A DNA stretch of 19,348 nucleotides from Candidatus Gastranaerophilales bacterium (GTDB lineage Bacteria; Cyanobacteriota; Vampirovibrionia; Gastranaerophilales; Gastranaerophilaceae): NCBI GenBank assembly GCA_944323945.1, contig CALUUL010000034.1, positions 1 to 19,348 of the forward strand, read 5' to 3'. Both the position numbers and the translations under genes were made by a program. This document shows, one piece after another, positions 1-7,235 of this stretch (position 1 is the first letter of the stretch; every line of letters starts with the position of its first letter). The notes under the pieces were generated by a model. It was not told where the DNA came from. It searched no databases and worked only from the letters and a program-made list of their open reading frames with translations.

Positions 1-144
1 AGGTCTGGTAACCCTACAATAGAAACAGAGGGAAGTGAGTTGTTTACGTCAACTTCAACGAGTATTTTATATACATCAAGCCCTATTACGCAAGCTGTTA
101 AAATTTGTGATATCACTATAAAAAACCTATATACTAGCTACTAG
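1..144 (+). CDS. C-terminal end of an unidentified protein (5' end outside window)
   Basis: One forward frame is open from the left edge to a TAG at 142-144, giving 47 residues rich in Ser and Thr and ending N-L-Y-T-S-Y. The other two forward frames stop within the first 25 bases. The stop lies inside the hairpin at 120-166, as expected of a gene end followed by an intrinsic terminator. Codons such as AGG, AGC, AAC, ATC, TAC and TAG are used more than in neighbouring genes, which may mean a recently acquired gene, or that the frame is open by chance. No family is recognisable from so short a piece. Confidence 0.4.
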   Translation, partial: RSGNPTIETEGSELFTSTSTSILYTSSPITQAVKICDITIKNLYTSY

Positions 145-166
145 AGCAAGTATACCATAGGTTTTT
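120..166. terminator. Bidirectional stem-loop terminator
   Basis: AAAAACCTAT at 121-130 pairs perfectly with ATAGGTTTTT at 157-166, and an inner ATACT/AGTAT pair (131-135, 149-153) extends the stem. Five T follow on the + strand and six on the - strand. It sits between the tail of the + gene ending at 144 and the small - gene ending at 187, so it can serve both. The same stem arms recur at 7236-7275. Confidence 0.6.
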
Positions 167-186
167 ATTGAATAACAATTATAATT

Positions 187-321
187 TTATCCAAGTTTTT
201 TTTCTGTTTCTTCAATTTTATTTAATATTATTTCTAGTTGATTTTTAAACCATTGAGTAAACAGCTTTATTTCGCTTTTAAAACTATATGCTCCAGGCCA
301 TACAGAATTGTAATAATACAT
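187..321 (-). CDS. Small hypothetical protein, 44 aa
   Basis: The - strand reads ATG at 321-319 to TAA at 189-187, encoding a 44-residue protein that begins M-Y-Y-Y-N-S-V-W-P-G and ends in a charged helix-like tail (I-E-E-T-E-K-K-L-G). A GAGG ribosome-binding site lies 7 bases before the ATG, and an in-frame TAG three codons further upstream of that site fixes the start. Composition (many Lys, Glu, Ile, Asn and two Trp) is protein-like, not random AT-rich read-through. No signal peptide or membrane segment is visible. It faces the terminator at 120-166. I recognise no family and propose no function. Confidence 0.55.
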   Translation of the reverse strand: MYYYNSVWPGAYSFKSEIKLFTQWFKNQLEIILNKIEETEKKLG

Positions 322-523
322 ATTAATACCTCGATTCTAAAATATATTCTATAATTCGGTATATTTCGGAGAAACTTTAGCACAAAATAATCTATAAATG
401 TAAAGTATTGTAAAAATGTTGTATTAAATGCGCATAAAAAAATATTCAGAGTTATTAAAGAAAATGTAAGACTCATAAAAGTCTAAAACTGAACAACTAT
501 CTACCAAAACTAACCTAGTTAAC

Positions 524-552
524 GCTCTTTTCCTAAGAAAGAGCTTTTTTTT
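524..552 (+). terminator. Intrinsic terminator upstream of sdaAB
   Basis: GCTCTTT (524-530) pairs with AAAGAGC (538-544) around a 7-base loop and is followed by eight T (545-552). This is a textbook rho-independent terminator on the + strand. No convincing + gene lies between 145 and 523, so the terminated transcript is unassigned. It could be an sdaAB leader, a small RNA, or read-through from the left. Bases 322-523 otherwise hold only short AT-rich hairpins, such as GACT/AGTC near 472-485. Confidence 0.75.
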
Positions 553-565
553 GTTTGTATTAATA

Positions 566-592
566 TTGCATACCCAAAAGAAAACATATAAT
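566..592 (+). promoter_or_regulatory. Candidate promoter of the sdaAB operon
   Basis: A perfect -10 hexamer TATAAT lies at 587-592, with a weak -35 (TTGCAT, 566-571) 15 bases upstream. The -10 ends only 8 bases before the sdaAB ATG at 601, which puts the expected transcription start at or next to the start codon. Confidence 0.5.
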
Positions 593-600
593 ATTAAACT

Positions 601-1269
601 ATGAAACAACGTTCATTATTTGATGTTATATCACCTATTATGACAGGTCCATCCAGCTCTCATACTGCAGGTGCTGTTAGGCTTGGGTTGTTGGTGCGAA
701 ATATTTACGGTGAAACGCCTACAGAGGTTACATTTCGATTGTATAACTCTTTTGCTCAAACAGGAAAAGGCCACGGTACAGATAAAGGTTTATTGGCAGG
801 GCTTTTAGGCTTCAATGTTGATAGTGACGAAATAAAAAATATTTATGATAATGAAGAAGCAAAAAGAATAAAATACAATTATGAATTTGAACAAAATTTG
901 GATATGCATCCTAACTCTGTTGATTTTATTTTAGATGGAAAAATTCAAATGATAGTCTCCGGGAATTCTGTAGGAGCAGGAAATGTTGAGATAGTTAAGA
1001 TTGATGATTTCGCAACTAAAATTTCAGGTGAATATAATACTCTTGTTCTGTTTTATAAAGATAAACCCGGGATGATATCAAAAGTTTCAACATTAATTCA
1101 AAAAGAAAATATAAATATTGCTTCACTTGATTGTGATAGAAATGCAAGGGGAAAAACCGCTTCAATGTGCATTTGTTTAGATGGTAATGTTTCTGATATT
1201 TTGCTTGATGAAATAAGAAAAATTGATGATGTGTATTTTGTTAGAAATGTGAAAAAACTAGAGGCATAA
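601..1269 (+). CDS. sdaAB: L-serine dehydratase, iron-sulfur-dependent, beta subunit
   Basis: Beta subunit of the two-subunit [4Fe-4S] L-serine dehydratase, which deaminates L-serine to pyruvate and ammonia in the cytoplasm. The N-terminal serine dehydratase beta domain carries the hallmark G-P-S-S-S-H-T at about residues 16-22 and a T-G-K-G-H-G-T segment near 54-60. Residues from about 146 to the end form an ACT domain (D-K-P-G-M-I at 154-159), a likely amino-acid-sensing or dimerisation module. The length of 222 is normal for the family. The gene is followed one base later by the alpha subunit. No Shine-Dalgarno sequence precedes the ATG; a TATAAT box abuts it, so the mRNA may be leaderless. 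Confidence 0.95.
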   Translation: MKQRSLFDVISPIMTGPSSSHTAGAVRLGLLVRNIYGETPTEVTFRLYNSFAQTGKGHGTDKGLLAGLLGFNVDSDEIKNIYDNEEAKRIKYNYEFEQNLDMHPNSVDFILDGKIQMIVSGNSVGAGNVEIVKIDDFATKISGEYNTLVLFYKDKPGMISKVSTLIQKENINIASLDCDRNARGKTASMCICLDGNVSDILLDEIRKIDDVYFVRNVKKLEA

Positions 1270-1270
1270 G

Positions 1271-2170
1271 TTGGAATATTCTATAAACACTTTTGAAAAA
1301 CTTTTGAGAGCCTGCAAAGAAGAAAATAAAAAAATATATGAAATAATGCAGGAAAAAGAAGCCTATGACTTTGAAATTACTGTAAAAGAAGTTAGAGAAA
1401 AAGTTCTAAAAAATATAAATGCAATGAAAGAAGCAATTGTTAGTGGTCTTACTTCAAGTGAAAAATCTTTTAGCGGATTATGCGGGGATGATACATTAAA
1501 ATTAAAAAAAAGATATACTCAAACCCCTTCATTATTTGGCGATTTATATGAAAAAATCACAACTTATGCACTTGCAACAATGGAAGAAAATTTAAGAATG
1601 AATAAGATTGTTGCATGTCCAACAGCAGGTTCTTGCGGGATAGTTCCTGCCGTTATTATTTCTTTATCAGAAAAATATAAATTAACGGAAGAGGAAGAAA
1701 TAAATGCACTAATTACTGCTGGTACAATAGGATATGTTATATCATCAAAAGTTGCAATGGCAGGTGCTGTAGCGGGATGCCAAGCGGAGTGTGGTGTCGC
1801 TTCAGCTATGAGTGCTGCTTCTGCTGTGCAAATTCTTGGCGGAAATGAAAATCAAATAATTAATGCATCAGTTTTGGCAATTAAGAATATTCTAGGTTTA
1901 ACTTGTGATCCGGTTGCTGGCTTGGTTGAAATTCCTTGTGTAAAAAGAAACGTATTTCTCGCAATACAAGCAATTACTGCGGCGGAGCTTTCTATGTCTG
2001 GAATAACAAGTAAAATACCTTTTGATGAAGTTATTGATGCAATGGTTCAAACAGGTCAATTGATGTCCCCATTGTTAAAAGAAACATCTATGGGAGGTTT
2101 AGCTACTACAAAATGTGGTATATTAATAAATAGAAGGTTAAGAGACAAATATTTTAAAGAAGGAAAATAA
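1271..2170 (+). CDS. sdaAA: L-serine dehydratase, iron-sulfur-dependent, alpha subunit
   Basis: Catalytic subunit that works with SdaAB to convert L-serine to pyruvate plus ammonia. C-P-T-A-G-S-C-G at 116-123 is typical of the family. Cys170 (A-G-C-Q-A-E), Cys212 (T-C-D-P-V-A-G) and Cys223 (I-P-C-V-K-R-N) are spaced 42 and 11 residues apart, which matches the [4Fe-4S] ligand cysteines I know from the Legionella enzyme (343, 385, 396). The start is TTG at 1271, preceded by GAGG at 1261-1264 with a 6-base spacer inside the end of sdaAB, so translation is probably coupled. The 299-residue length is normal. Such enzymes are oxygen-sensitive and suit an anaerobic gut bacterium. Confidence 0.95.
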   Translation: MEYSINTFEKLLRACKEENKKIYEIMQEKEAYDFEITVKEVREKVLKNINAMKEAIVSGLTSSEKSFSGLCGDDTLKLKKRYTQTPSLFGDLYEKITTYALATMEENLRMNKIVACPTAGSCGIVPAVIISLSEKYKLTEEEEINALITAGTIGYVISSKVAMAGAVAGCQAECGVASAMSAASAVQILGGNENQIINASVLAIKNILGLTCDPVAGLVEIPCVKRNVFLAIQAITAAELSMSGITSKIPFDEVIDAMVQTGQLMSPLLKETSMGGLATTKCGILINRRLRDKYFKEGK

Positions 2171-2171
2171 A

Positions 2172-2498
2172 ATGGCAGATGGAAAAGATCCTGTTATCGC
2201 AGAATTGGAACAGACATTGATAAATTTTCTTACATCTAAGAAAGATATTGAAGATAAAGTTCCTGGAGGTTCTAAAAGAGTTCGTGGTTTGACATTCAAT
2301 ATAGATGTTAAAAATCCTAAGAATGCTTTTTTTACAGTCCAAGTTGGAATGTGTGAAGCTCAGTTTAATGTTAATACTGGCTTAAAGGAAAAAGGAAGTT
2401 GTTTTGGTATGGAACGATATATTCGAGATTGGTATGAAAGACCATCTGTATCAACAGCTATTTTAAACTTTGTTCAAAAGGCAAAAGATCATTCATAA
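2172..2498 (+). CDS. Hypothetical protein, 108 aa, third gene of the sda operon
   Basis: The ATG lies one base after the sdaAA stop, with a good AAGGA ribosome-binding site (2160-2164) 7 bases upstream, so it is co-transcribed with the serine dehydratase genes. The protein is small, soluble and of mixed charge. It has a predicted helical N-terminus (E-L-E-Q-T-L-I-N-F-L), a central beta-rich part (V-R-G-L-T-F-N-I-D-V and F-F-T-V-Q-V-G-M), and two cysteines (C-E-A-Q and S-C-F-G). There is no membrane segment or signal peptide. I do not recognise the family. Operon position hints at a link to serine or Fe-S metabolism, but that is only inference. Confidence 0.85.
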   Translation: MADGKDPVIAELEQTLINFLTSKKDIEDKVPGGSKRVRGLTFNIDVKNPKNAFFTVQVGMCEAQFNVNTGLKEKGSCFGMERYIRDWYERPSVSTAILNFVQKAKDHS

Positions 2499-2524
2499 AA
2501 AGAGGAGTTTAAACTCCTCTTTTT
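2497..2524. terminator. Perfect palindromic bidirectional terminator
   Basis: Bases 2497-2510 and 2511-2524 form a perfect 28-base palindrome with core AGAGGAGTTT/AAACTCCTCT flanked by A and T runs. It shares bases with the stop codons of both convergent genes (TAA at 2496-2498 on +, and TAA at 2525-2523 on -), so one element ends both the sda operon and dapL. Confidence 0.85.
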
Positions 2525-3701
2525 AAAATAGTTTTGAAAATCTTTCCATTGCTTCAATTGTTTTTTCTCTGTTTCCGAAAGATGTTAATCTGAAATATCC
2601 TTCACCATTTTTACCGAATCCTGCCCCTGGGGTTCCAACTACTGCAATATTATTCAAAAGGTAATCAAAAAATTCCCAAGAAGACATGTTTTTAGGGCAT
2701 TTTAACCATATGTACGGTGAGTGTTTACCGCCTGTATACCATATACCTTTTTTATCCATAGTTTCTGCTATAATTTTGGCATTTTCACTATAGTATGCAA
2801 TGTTTTCTTTAATTTGTTCTTGTCCTTTTTCAGAGAATATAGCTTCAGCGCCCTTTTGGACAATATATGGAACTCCGTTGAATTTTGTTGTTTGTCTTCT
2901 TAACCAGAATTTATGTAAAGAAACACCTTCTTTTACTAATTCTTTCGGTACTACGGTATATCCGCATCTTGTACCTGTAAACCCTGCAGTTTTCGAGAAA
3001 GAACAAAATTCTATGGCACATTTTTTTGCACCTTCAATTTCGTATATACTGTTTGGAAGTTCTTCTGATTTTATAAAACATTCATATGCCGCATCAAATA
3101 ATATAACTGCATCATTTTTTAATGCATAGTCAACCCATTTTTTTAGTCCGTCTTTTGTATAAACAGCTCCAGTTGGGTTATTTGGTGAGCATATATATAT
3201 AATATCGCATTTAACATTTTCATCAGGTAATGGTAAAAACCCATTTTGTTCATTTGCATCTGCAAAAATTATTTTTCTTCCTGCCATTACATTTGTATCA
3301 ACATATACAGGATATACCGGATCAGGTACTAAAACTGTATTATCTAGTCCAAAAATATCTAAAATATTACCAAGATCGCTTTTTGCACCGTCTGAAATAA
3401 AAATTTCATCAGCTTCTAAATTTACATTCTTGCGTGAATAATATTTTTGAATTGCTTCACGTAAAAAAGCATAACCTTGTTCCGGTCCATATCCTTTAAA
3501 TGTTTCTTTTTTCCCCATTTCGTCTGCAGCATTTTTTATCGCATCAACTACAACAGGAGCTAAAGGCAATGTAACATCACCAATACCAAGTCTGATTAAA
3601 TCTTTATCAGGGTTCTCTTTTACGAATTGATTTACTTTTTTTGCAATGGTTGAAAATAAATAACTATCTTCCAATTCCAAATAATTTTTGTTGATTTTCA
3701 T
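2523..3701 (-). CDS. dapL: LL-diaminopimelate aminotransferase
   Basis: PLP-dependent class I/II aminotransferase that converts tetrahydrodipicolinate directly to LL-2,6-diaminopimelate with glutamate as amino donor. This is the short lysine and peptidoglycan route of plants, cyanobacteria, Chlamydiae and some anaerobes. Visible fold-type I motifs are G-I-G-D-V-T-L-P near 39-46, D-G-A-K-S-D at 104-109, S-P-N-N-P-T-G at 172-178, Asp203 and Tyr206 in F-D-A-A-Y, the Schiff-base Lys237 in S-F-S-K-T-A-G-F, and Arg245. The length of 392 is close to the usual roughly 400. A GGAG ribosome-binding site precedes the ATG by about 5 bases. It is divergent from the GltD-like gene and convergent with the sda operon. 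Confidence 0.93.
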   Translation of the reverse strand: MKINKNYLELEDSYLFSTIAKKVNQFVKENPDKDLIRLGIGDVTLPLAPVVVDAIKNAADEMGKKETFKGYGPEQGYAFLREAIQKYYSRKNVNLEADEIFISDGAKSDLGNILDIFGLDNTVLVPDPVYPVYVDTNVMAGRKIIFADANEQNGFLPLPDENVKCDIIYICSPNNPTGAVYTKDGLKKWVDYALKNDAVILFDAAYECFIKSEELPNSIYEIEGAKKCAIEFCSFSKTAGFTGTRCGYTVVPKELVKEGVSLHKFWLRRQTTKFNGVPYIVQKGAEAIFSEKGQEQIKENIAYYSENAKIIAETMDKKGIWYTGGKHSPYIWLKCPKNMSSWEFFDYLLNNIAVVGTPGAGFGKNGEGYFRLTSFGNREKTIEAMERFSKLF

Positions 3702-3730
3702 AACTTCTCCACATTAAATACTCTAAAGTT

Positions 3731-3736
3731 ATTATA
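3731..3736 (-). promoter_or_regulatory. Candidate -10 element of dapL
   Basis: ATTATA on the + strand reads TATAAT on the - strand, 30 bases before the dapL ATG at 3701. No clear -35 hexamer is seen at the right distance, so the assignment rests on the -10 alone. Confidence 0.35.
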
Positions 3737-3797
3737 CCTAAAAAATTTTGTTAAAAACTTTGCAAAAAAACAAAAATATTACACAATGTTTTTATAG

Positions 3798-3803
3798 TAT
3801 AAT
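3798..3803 (+). promoter_or_regulatory. Candidate -10 element of the GltD-like gene
   Basis: Perfect TATAAT with no strong -35 at 16-18 bases. A start near 3810 would leave a leader of about 30 bases ending in the AAGAAGGA ribosome-binding site just before the ATG at 3840. Confidence 0.45.
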
Positions 3804-3839
3804 TTACTTAAGTTTTGGTTAAACAAGAAGGATATAGAT

Positions 3840-5213
3840 ATGGCAGTAAGACAAAGACAACATGAACAAGACCCTATGGTTAGACGTACTAATTTTGACG
3901 CAGTTGAATCAAATTTAACAGATGAACAAGCTAAATTAGAAGCTTCTCGTTGTTTAAATTGTAAGAATCCAAGATGTGTACAGGGATGTCCTGTAAATAT
4001 AAATATTCCTGGTTTTATTAGTGCTTTAAAAGATGGTGATATTGAAAAATCAGGTGAGATTATTAGAGAATCAAGTTTATTGCCTTCAGTATGCGGAAGG
4101 GTTTGCCCTCAAGAACGTCAATGTGAAAGTAAATGTGTATTAGGTATTAAATCTGAACCTATAGCAATTGGTGCATTGGAACGTTATGTTGGTGATGCTA
4201 CAAGTTTAAAAGTTGGCGAAATAAAAGAAACAGGTAAAAAAGTAGCAATAGTTGGTTCCGGTTGTGCAGGTATTACTGCGGCTGCTGATTTAAGAAGAGC
4301 TGGTCATGAAGTTGTTGTCTTTGAAGCATTACATAAATTGGGTGGCGTATTAAGATACGGTATTCCTCCTTTTAGATTACCAAGAACTTTTTTAGATAAA
4401 GAAATTGATAATTTAAAAGCAATGGGTGTAAAATTCTATACAAATGTTGTTGTTGGGAAATCTATCACTATAAAACAATTAAAAGAAGATGGATTTGATG
4501 CTATTGTTATAGGTTCAGGAGCAGGATTGCCAAAGATGATGGGAATCCCCGGCGAAAACTTAAATGGAGTCTTTTCTGCAAATGAATTTTTAACAAGAGT
4601 TAATTTGATGCAGGCAAATTTAGAAGAAACGGCAACGCCTATAAGAGTTGGAGAAAAGGCGGCAATAATTGGTGGTGGTAATGTTGCTATGGATGCTGCT
4701 CGTGTTGCAGTGAGAGTTGGCTTCAAAGAAGTCTATATTGTATATAGAAGAACAGAAGCTGAATTACCTGCCCGTTTAGAAGAAATCAGACACGCAAAAG
4801 AAGAGGGCGTTGTATTTAAGTTCTTGCATGCACCAAAAGAAATTTATAATAAAGATGGTTATGTAAATGGTATGCAGTTTGAAATTATGGAACTTGGCGA
4901 ACCTGATGAGTCAGGTAGAAGAAAACCTGTTCCTACAGGCAAATTTGTTGATTTAGATGTAGATACAGTTGTTGTTGCATTGGGTACAGGACCTAACCCT
5001 ACGATTCAAGCATCTATGTTGAAAGATAGCATGAATTTAGATACTGACAAAAAAGGTTATATTGTTATTAATGCAGAAACAGGTGAAACGTCTGTTGATG
5101 GTGTTTATGCTGGTGGCGATGTTGCGCCTACCGGTTCATCTACTGCTATTAACGCAATGGGGGCTGGTAAGAGAGCTGCAAAAGCTATTAATGAATACCT
5201 CGCTAAAATGTAA
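3840..5213 (+). CDS. gltD: NADPH-dependent glutamate synthase small-subunit-like oxidoreductase (GltD/GltA family)
   Basis: Cytoplasmic Fe-S flavoprotein of the glutamate synthase beta-subunit family, 457 residues. The N-terminal domain has two four-cysteine sets, C38/C41/C46/C50 (C-L-N-C-x4-C-x3-C-P) and C85/C89/C95/C99, for two iron-sulfur clusters. An FAD-binding G-S-G-C-A-G follows at about 139-144. An NADPH-binding I-I-G-G-G-N-V-A-M-D lies near 278-287, and a C-terminal V-Y-A-G-G-D-V FAD contact comes last. No large GOGAT subunit or NfnA partner lies adjacent, so it may be the free-standing GltA-type enzyme, an NfnB-like subunit with a distant partner, or another electron-transfer subunit; the sequence alone does not decide. 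AAGAAGGA precedes the ATG. Confidence 0.85.
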   Translation: MAVRQRQHEQDPMVRRTNFDAVESNLTDEQAKLEASRCLNCKNPRCVQGCPVNINIPGFISALKDGDIEKSGEIIRESSLLPSVCGRVCPQERQCESKCVLGIKSEPIAIGALERYVGDATSLKVGEIKETGKKVAIVGSGCAGITAAADLRRAGHEVVVFEALHKLGGVLRYGIPPFRLPRTFLDKEIDNLKAMGVKFYTNVVVGKSITIKQLKEDGFDAIVIGSGAGLPKMMGIPGENLNGVFSANEFLTRVNLMQANLEETATPIRVGEKAAIIGGGNVAMDAARVAVRVGFKEVYIVYRRTEAELPARLEEIRHAKEEGVVFKFLHAPKEIYNKDGYVNGMQFEIMELGEPDESGRRKPVPTGKFVDLDVDTVVVALGTGPNPTIQASMLKDSMNLDTDKKGYIVINAETGETSVDGVYAGGDVAPTGSSTAINAMGAGKRAAKAINEYLAKM

Positions 5214-5235
5214 TTGGATAAAAATTGTAAATAAC

Positions 5236-5266
5236 AAAAAGATATTGAGTAATCAATATCTTTTTT
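5236..5266. terminator. Bidirectional intrinsic terminator after the GltD-like gene
   Basis: AAAAAGATATTG (5236-5247) pairs with CAATATCTTTTT (5254-5265) around a 6-base loop, with six T on the + strand. On the - strand it lies just past the stop of the small interrupted gene (5272-5270), so it probably serves both convergent units. Confidence 0.8.
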
Positions 5267-5269
5267 GTT

Positions 5270-5542
5270 TTATGCAGTAGTAGAAAAAACTCTTTGACCC
5301 TTTTCAAGTGCTTTATTTGCAGAATATACGCCAGCAATACTTAATCCCAGAACTGTAAGTAACCCTGTTTTTATTCCATTATCTATAATTTCTATATGGA
5401 CTGCTTTTTGTAAACAATTTTTATCGGTGTTTTTTACAAGTGCATTTTAAAGTGCTTTTTTATTTAATGCCGTTTTTGTTGCTTTTGAAGCATTAATCTT
5501 TTTACAGATACCTTTTATTAAATTTACACTTTGGATACTCAT
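5270..5542 (-). pseudogene. Small membrane-protein gene interrupted by an in-frame TAA
   Basis: From ATG at 5542, preceded by AAGGAG with a 7-base spacer (the best ribosome-binding site in the window), the - strand encodes 31 residues (starting M-S-I-Q-S-V-N-L-I-K, ending N-K-K-A-L), then TAA at 5449-5447. The same frame then stays open for 58 more codons to TAA at 5272-5270. The second part is protein-like, with a membrane-type segment near codons 56-73 (G-L-L-T-V-L-G-L-S-I-A-G-V-Y) and a charged K-G-Q-R tail, and contains no ATG, GTG or TTG. The simplest reading is a 90-residue single-span protein knocked out by a nonsense change; stop read-through or a sequencing error are alternatives. 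It follows the flippase-like gene on the same strand, 84 bases downstream. Family not recognised. Confidence 0.6.
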
Positions 5543-5626
5543 TTATTTTCTCCTTACCTTTAATCTGATAAAGAAAAAATATTTTTAATTGCTTAAAAAT
5601 AAACTTTTTTTATTTTTTAATAAAAC

Positions 5627-6634
5627 TTAGAATTTCTCTTGTACATCTTTTTTTAAATCACTGAACGAAATATTATTTTTTAATAAAAATGTAATTGCAA
5701 AAATTGACGTTAAAATTGTAACTATAGCTTGTTCAACAAACGATATAGCAAGTGCTGTTTCTTTATTAATATTGTATATTGAAAATGCTGTGATTACAGC
5801 TAATTGATAAGGTCCAATAAATATAGAAGTAGATGGAATCATACAAGCAAGGGCAATAAAACAAATAATAAAAATTGTTACAGACCAATGTAGATTGTAT
5901 CCGAACCCTTGTATTGTTATAAAAAAGTTTAAACATTCAAAAAACCAAATTCCAAAAGAAGCTATTAGTGCAGCTAATATTTTTGGGGGAGCGTCTATAA
6001 CTTCAAATCCGTTAAAAAATGAATTACAAGTTTTATTTGTAAAGTTTGCTGCCTTTTGAATTAAACTAGAAAAAGGAAGGTTTTTTGTTTTGTTAATGAT
6101 TAAATTGCATAGTTCATCTGTCTTGTTATATTTGAATGTTATAAAAGTAAATGATATTCCTAAAATAATGCATATTCCGGCAAAAGAGCATAATTTAATA
6201 GCAAGTTCATTTCTATGATAAACAAAAACACCGAGTAGTAATAAACAAAATATAACGAATACATCAAATATTCTTTCTAACATAACGGTGCCAAATATTT
6301 TAATTTTACTTACTTTGTATTTTTGACCTATAAAGAAAGCTCTAAATATATCACCAGCTCTTGCAGGAAGAACTATATTTAAAGATGCTGATGTTAAGCA
6401 TAATGGAACAAGTTCTTTTAATGGTACATTTATTGTTTTCGATATAAGCTGTTTAAAACAAATCCCTCTACAGGCAAGCGAACAAATTATTGAAATACTT
6501 AAAAAGATAATATATTTTATATCAAATTTTTTTATGTTTCGTATTAGTTCATTAATATCTAAATTAACAAAGACAAAATATAAGAAAATTAAAGTAATAA
6601 GGAATAAAACAAGTTTTTTAATATGACTCTTCAC
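5627..6634 (-). CDS. Lysylphosphatidylglycerol synthase TM region / flippase-like membrane protein (PF03706-like)
   Basis: A 335-residue polytopic inner-membrane protein with about eight hydrophobic spans, the first at roughly residues 7-23. Family hallmarks are L-P-A-R-A-G-D-I-F-R at 89-98 and the following G-T-V-M-L-E-R-I-F-D near 115-124, as in the UPF0104/YbhN/AglD-type integral membrane domain of MprF-related proteins. No soluble aminoacyl-transferase domain is attached, so it is not a complete MprF. Members are linked to lipid or polyprenyl-glycan handling, but the substrate here is unknown. The start is GTG at 6634 with only a weak AGAAAGA upstream; no nearby ATG is in frame. It lies 24 bases after the TPR gene and is probably co-transcribed with it. 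Confidence 0.8.
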   Translation of the reverse strand: MKSHIKKLVLFLITLIFLYFVFVNLDINELIRNIKKFDIKYIIFLSISIICSLACRGICFKQLISKTINVPLKELVPLCLTSASLNIVLPARAGDIFRAFFIGQKYKVSKIKIFGTVMLERIFDVFVIFCLLLLGVFVYHRNELAIKLCSFAGICIILGISFTFITFKYNKTDELCNLIINKTKNLPFSSLIQKAANFTNKTCNSFFNGFEVIDAPPKILAALIASFGIWFFECLNFFITIQGFGYNLHWSVTIFIICFIALACMIPSTSIFIGPYQLAVITAFSIYNINKETALAISFVEQAIVTILTSIFAITFLLKNNISFSDLKKDVQEKF

Positions 6635-6658
6635 TATTTTATCTTTCTAACGAATATT

Positions 6659-7234
6659 TTAAACTATTTTTAAATTTGATTTTTTAAGTTTTTCTTTTAA
6701 GTATAGTTTTTCAATAATTATTTTATAATTAATATTATAATCTGTTTGGAAAGATATTTGTTTATTAATATTTTTTAATTTAATAAAACTTGAGTGTGCT
6801 TCTTTATATCTTTTTTGTTCAATGAGAATGTTTACTTTAATCTCAAGGAGTTGAGAATAAAGTTCACAATTTTCAAGATTAATTTTTTTTATTGATTTTT
6901 CTATATAAGTCAATGCTTGTGAATAATTTTCTAAAACGTAATTGCAATTAGCTATTGCTGCTAATATTTTGCTGTTGTTTGGTGAAATGTTTTCTGCAAT
7001 TGAATATAGACTTAAAGCTTTTTTTATTTTTCCTTTAATAAAACAAATATCAGCAAGTAAGATAATGCTTTTTTGGTGTGTTGGTGTAAGTTCTATCGCT
7101 TGAGTAAGCTTTTTGTATGCTTCATTTATTTTATTGAAATAATAAAAATCATCTTCAGCTTCTCTACAAAGGAGTTCAGATTTTATATTAATTACTTTGT
7201 TTCCTATATATGAGTAATTACTTGAATTTTGCAT
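6659..7234 (-). CDS. Tetratricopeptide-repeat protein
   Basis: A 191-residue soluble protein built of about four TPR-like helical hairpins near residues 33-55, 61-90, 92-120 and 136-163. They show the usual A-x-x-x-Y and ending-Pro patterns (for example K-K-A-L-S-L-Y-S-I-A-E-N-I-S-P-N-N and Y-S-Q-A-L-T-Y-I-E-K-S). TPRs act as protein-binding scaffolds, so the partner is unknown. No signal peptide or membrane segment is visible. The ATG at 7234 is preceded by TATAGG and five U that form one arm of a hairpin (7236-7275), so its translation or transcription may be controlled. The flippase-like membrane gene follows in the same orientation and may be its functional neighbour. Confidence 0.8.
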   Translation of the reverse strand: MQNSSNYSYIGNKVINIKSELLCREAEDDFYYFNKINEAYKKLTQAIELTPTHQKSIILLADICFIKGKIKKALSLYSIAENISPNNSKILAAIANCNYVLENYSQALTYIEKSIKKINLENCELYSQLLEIKVNILIEQKRYKEAHSSFIKLKNINKQISFQTDYNINYKIIIEKLYLKEKLKKSNLKIV

Positions 7235-7235
7235 A

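Noticed and set aside
267..609. Overlapping - strand frames of 69 and 61 codons upstream of sdaAB
   Set aside because: They are rich in Phe, Ile and Leu as random AT-rich translation is, lack ribosome-binding sites, overlap each other, and run over the terminator, the sdaAB promoter and the small gene at 187-321.
2721..3129. Forward frames inside dapL
   Set aside because: Antisense shadows of a gene with full aminotransferase motifs; no independent start signals.
5270..5449. TAA reassigned to an amino acid
   Set aside because: All other genes here, including gyrA and dapL, end normally at TAA and contain none internally, so a genome-wide code change is excluded; only a local event is possible.
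5627..6634. Full MprF lysyl-phosphatidylglycerol synthase
   Set aside because: Only the membrane flippase-like region is present; the C-terminal catalytic domain is absent.
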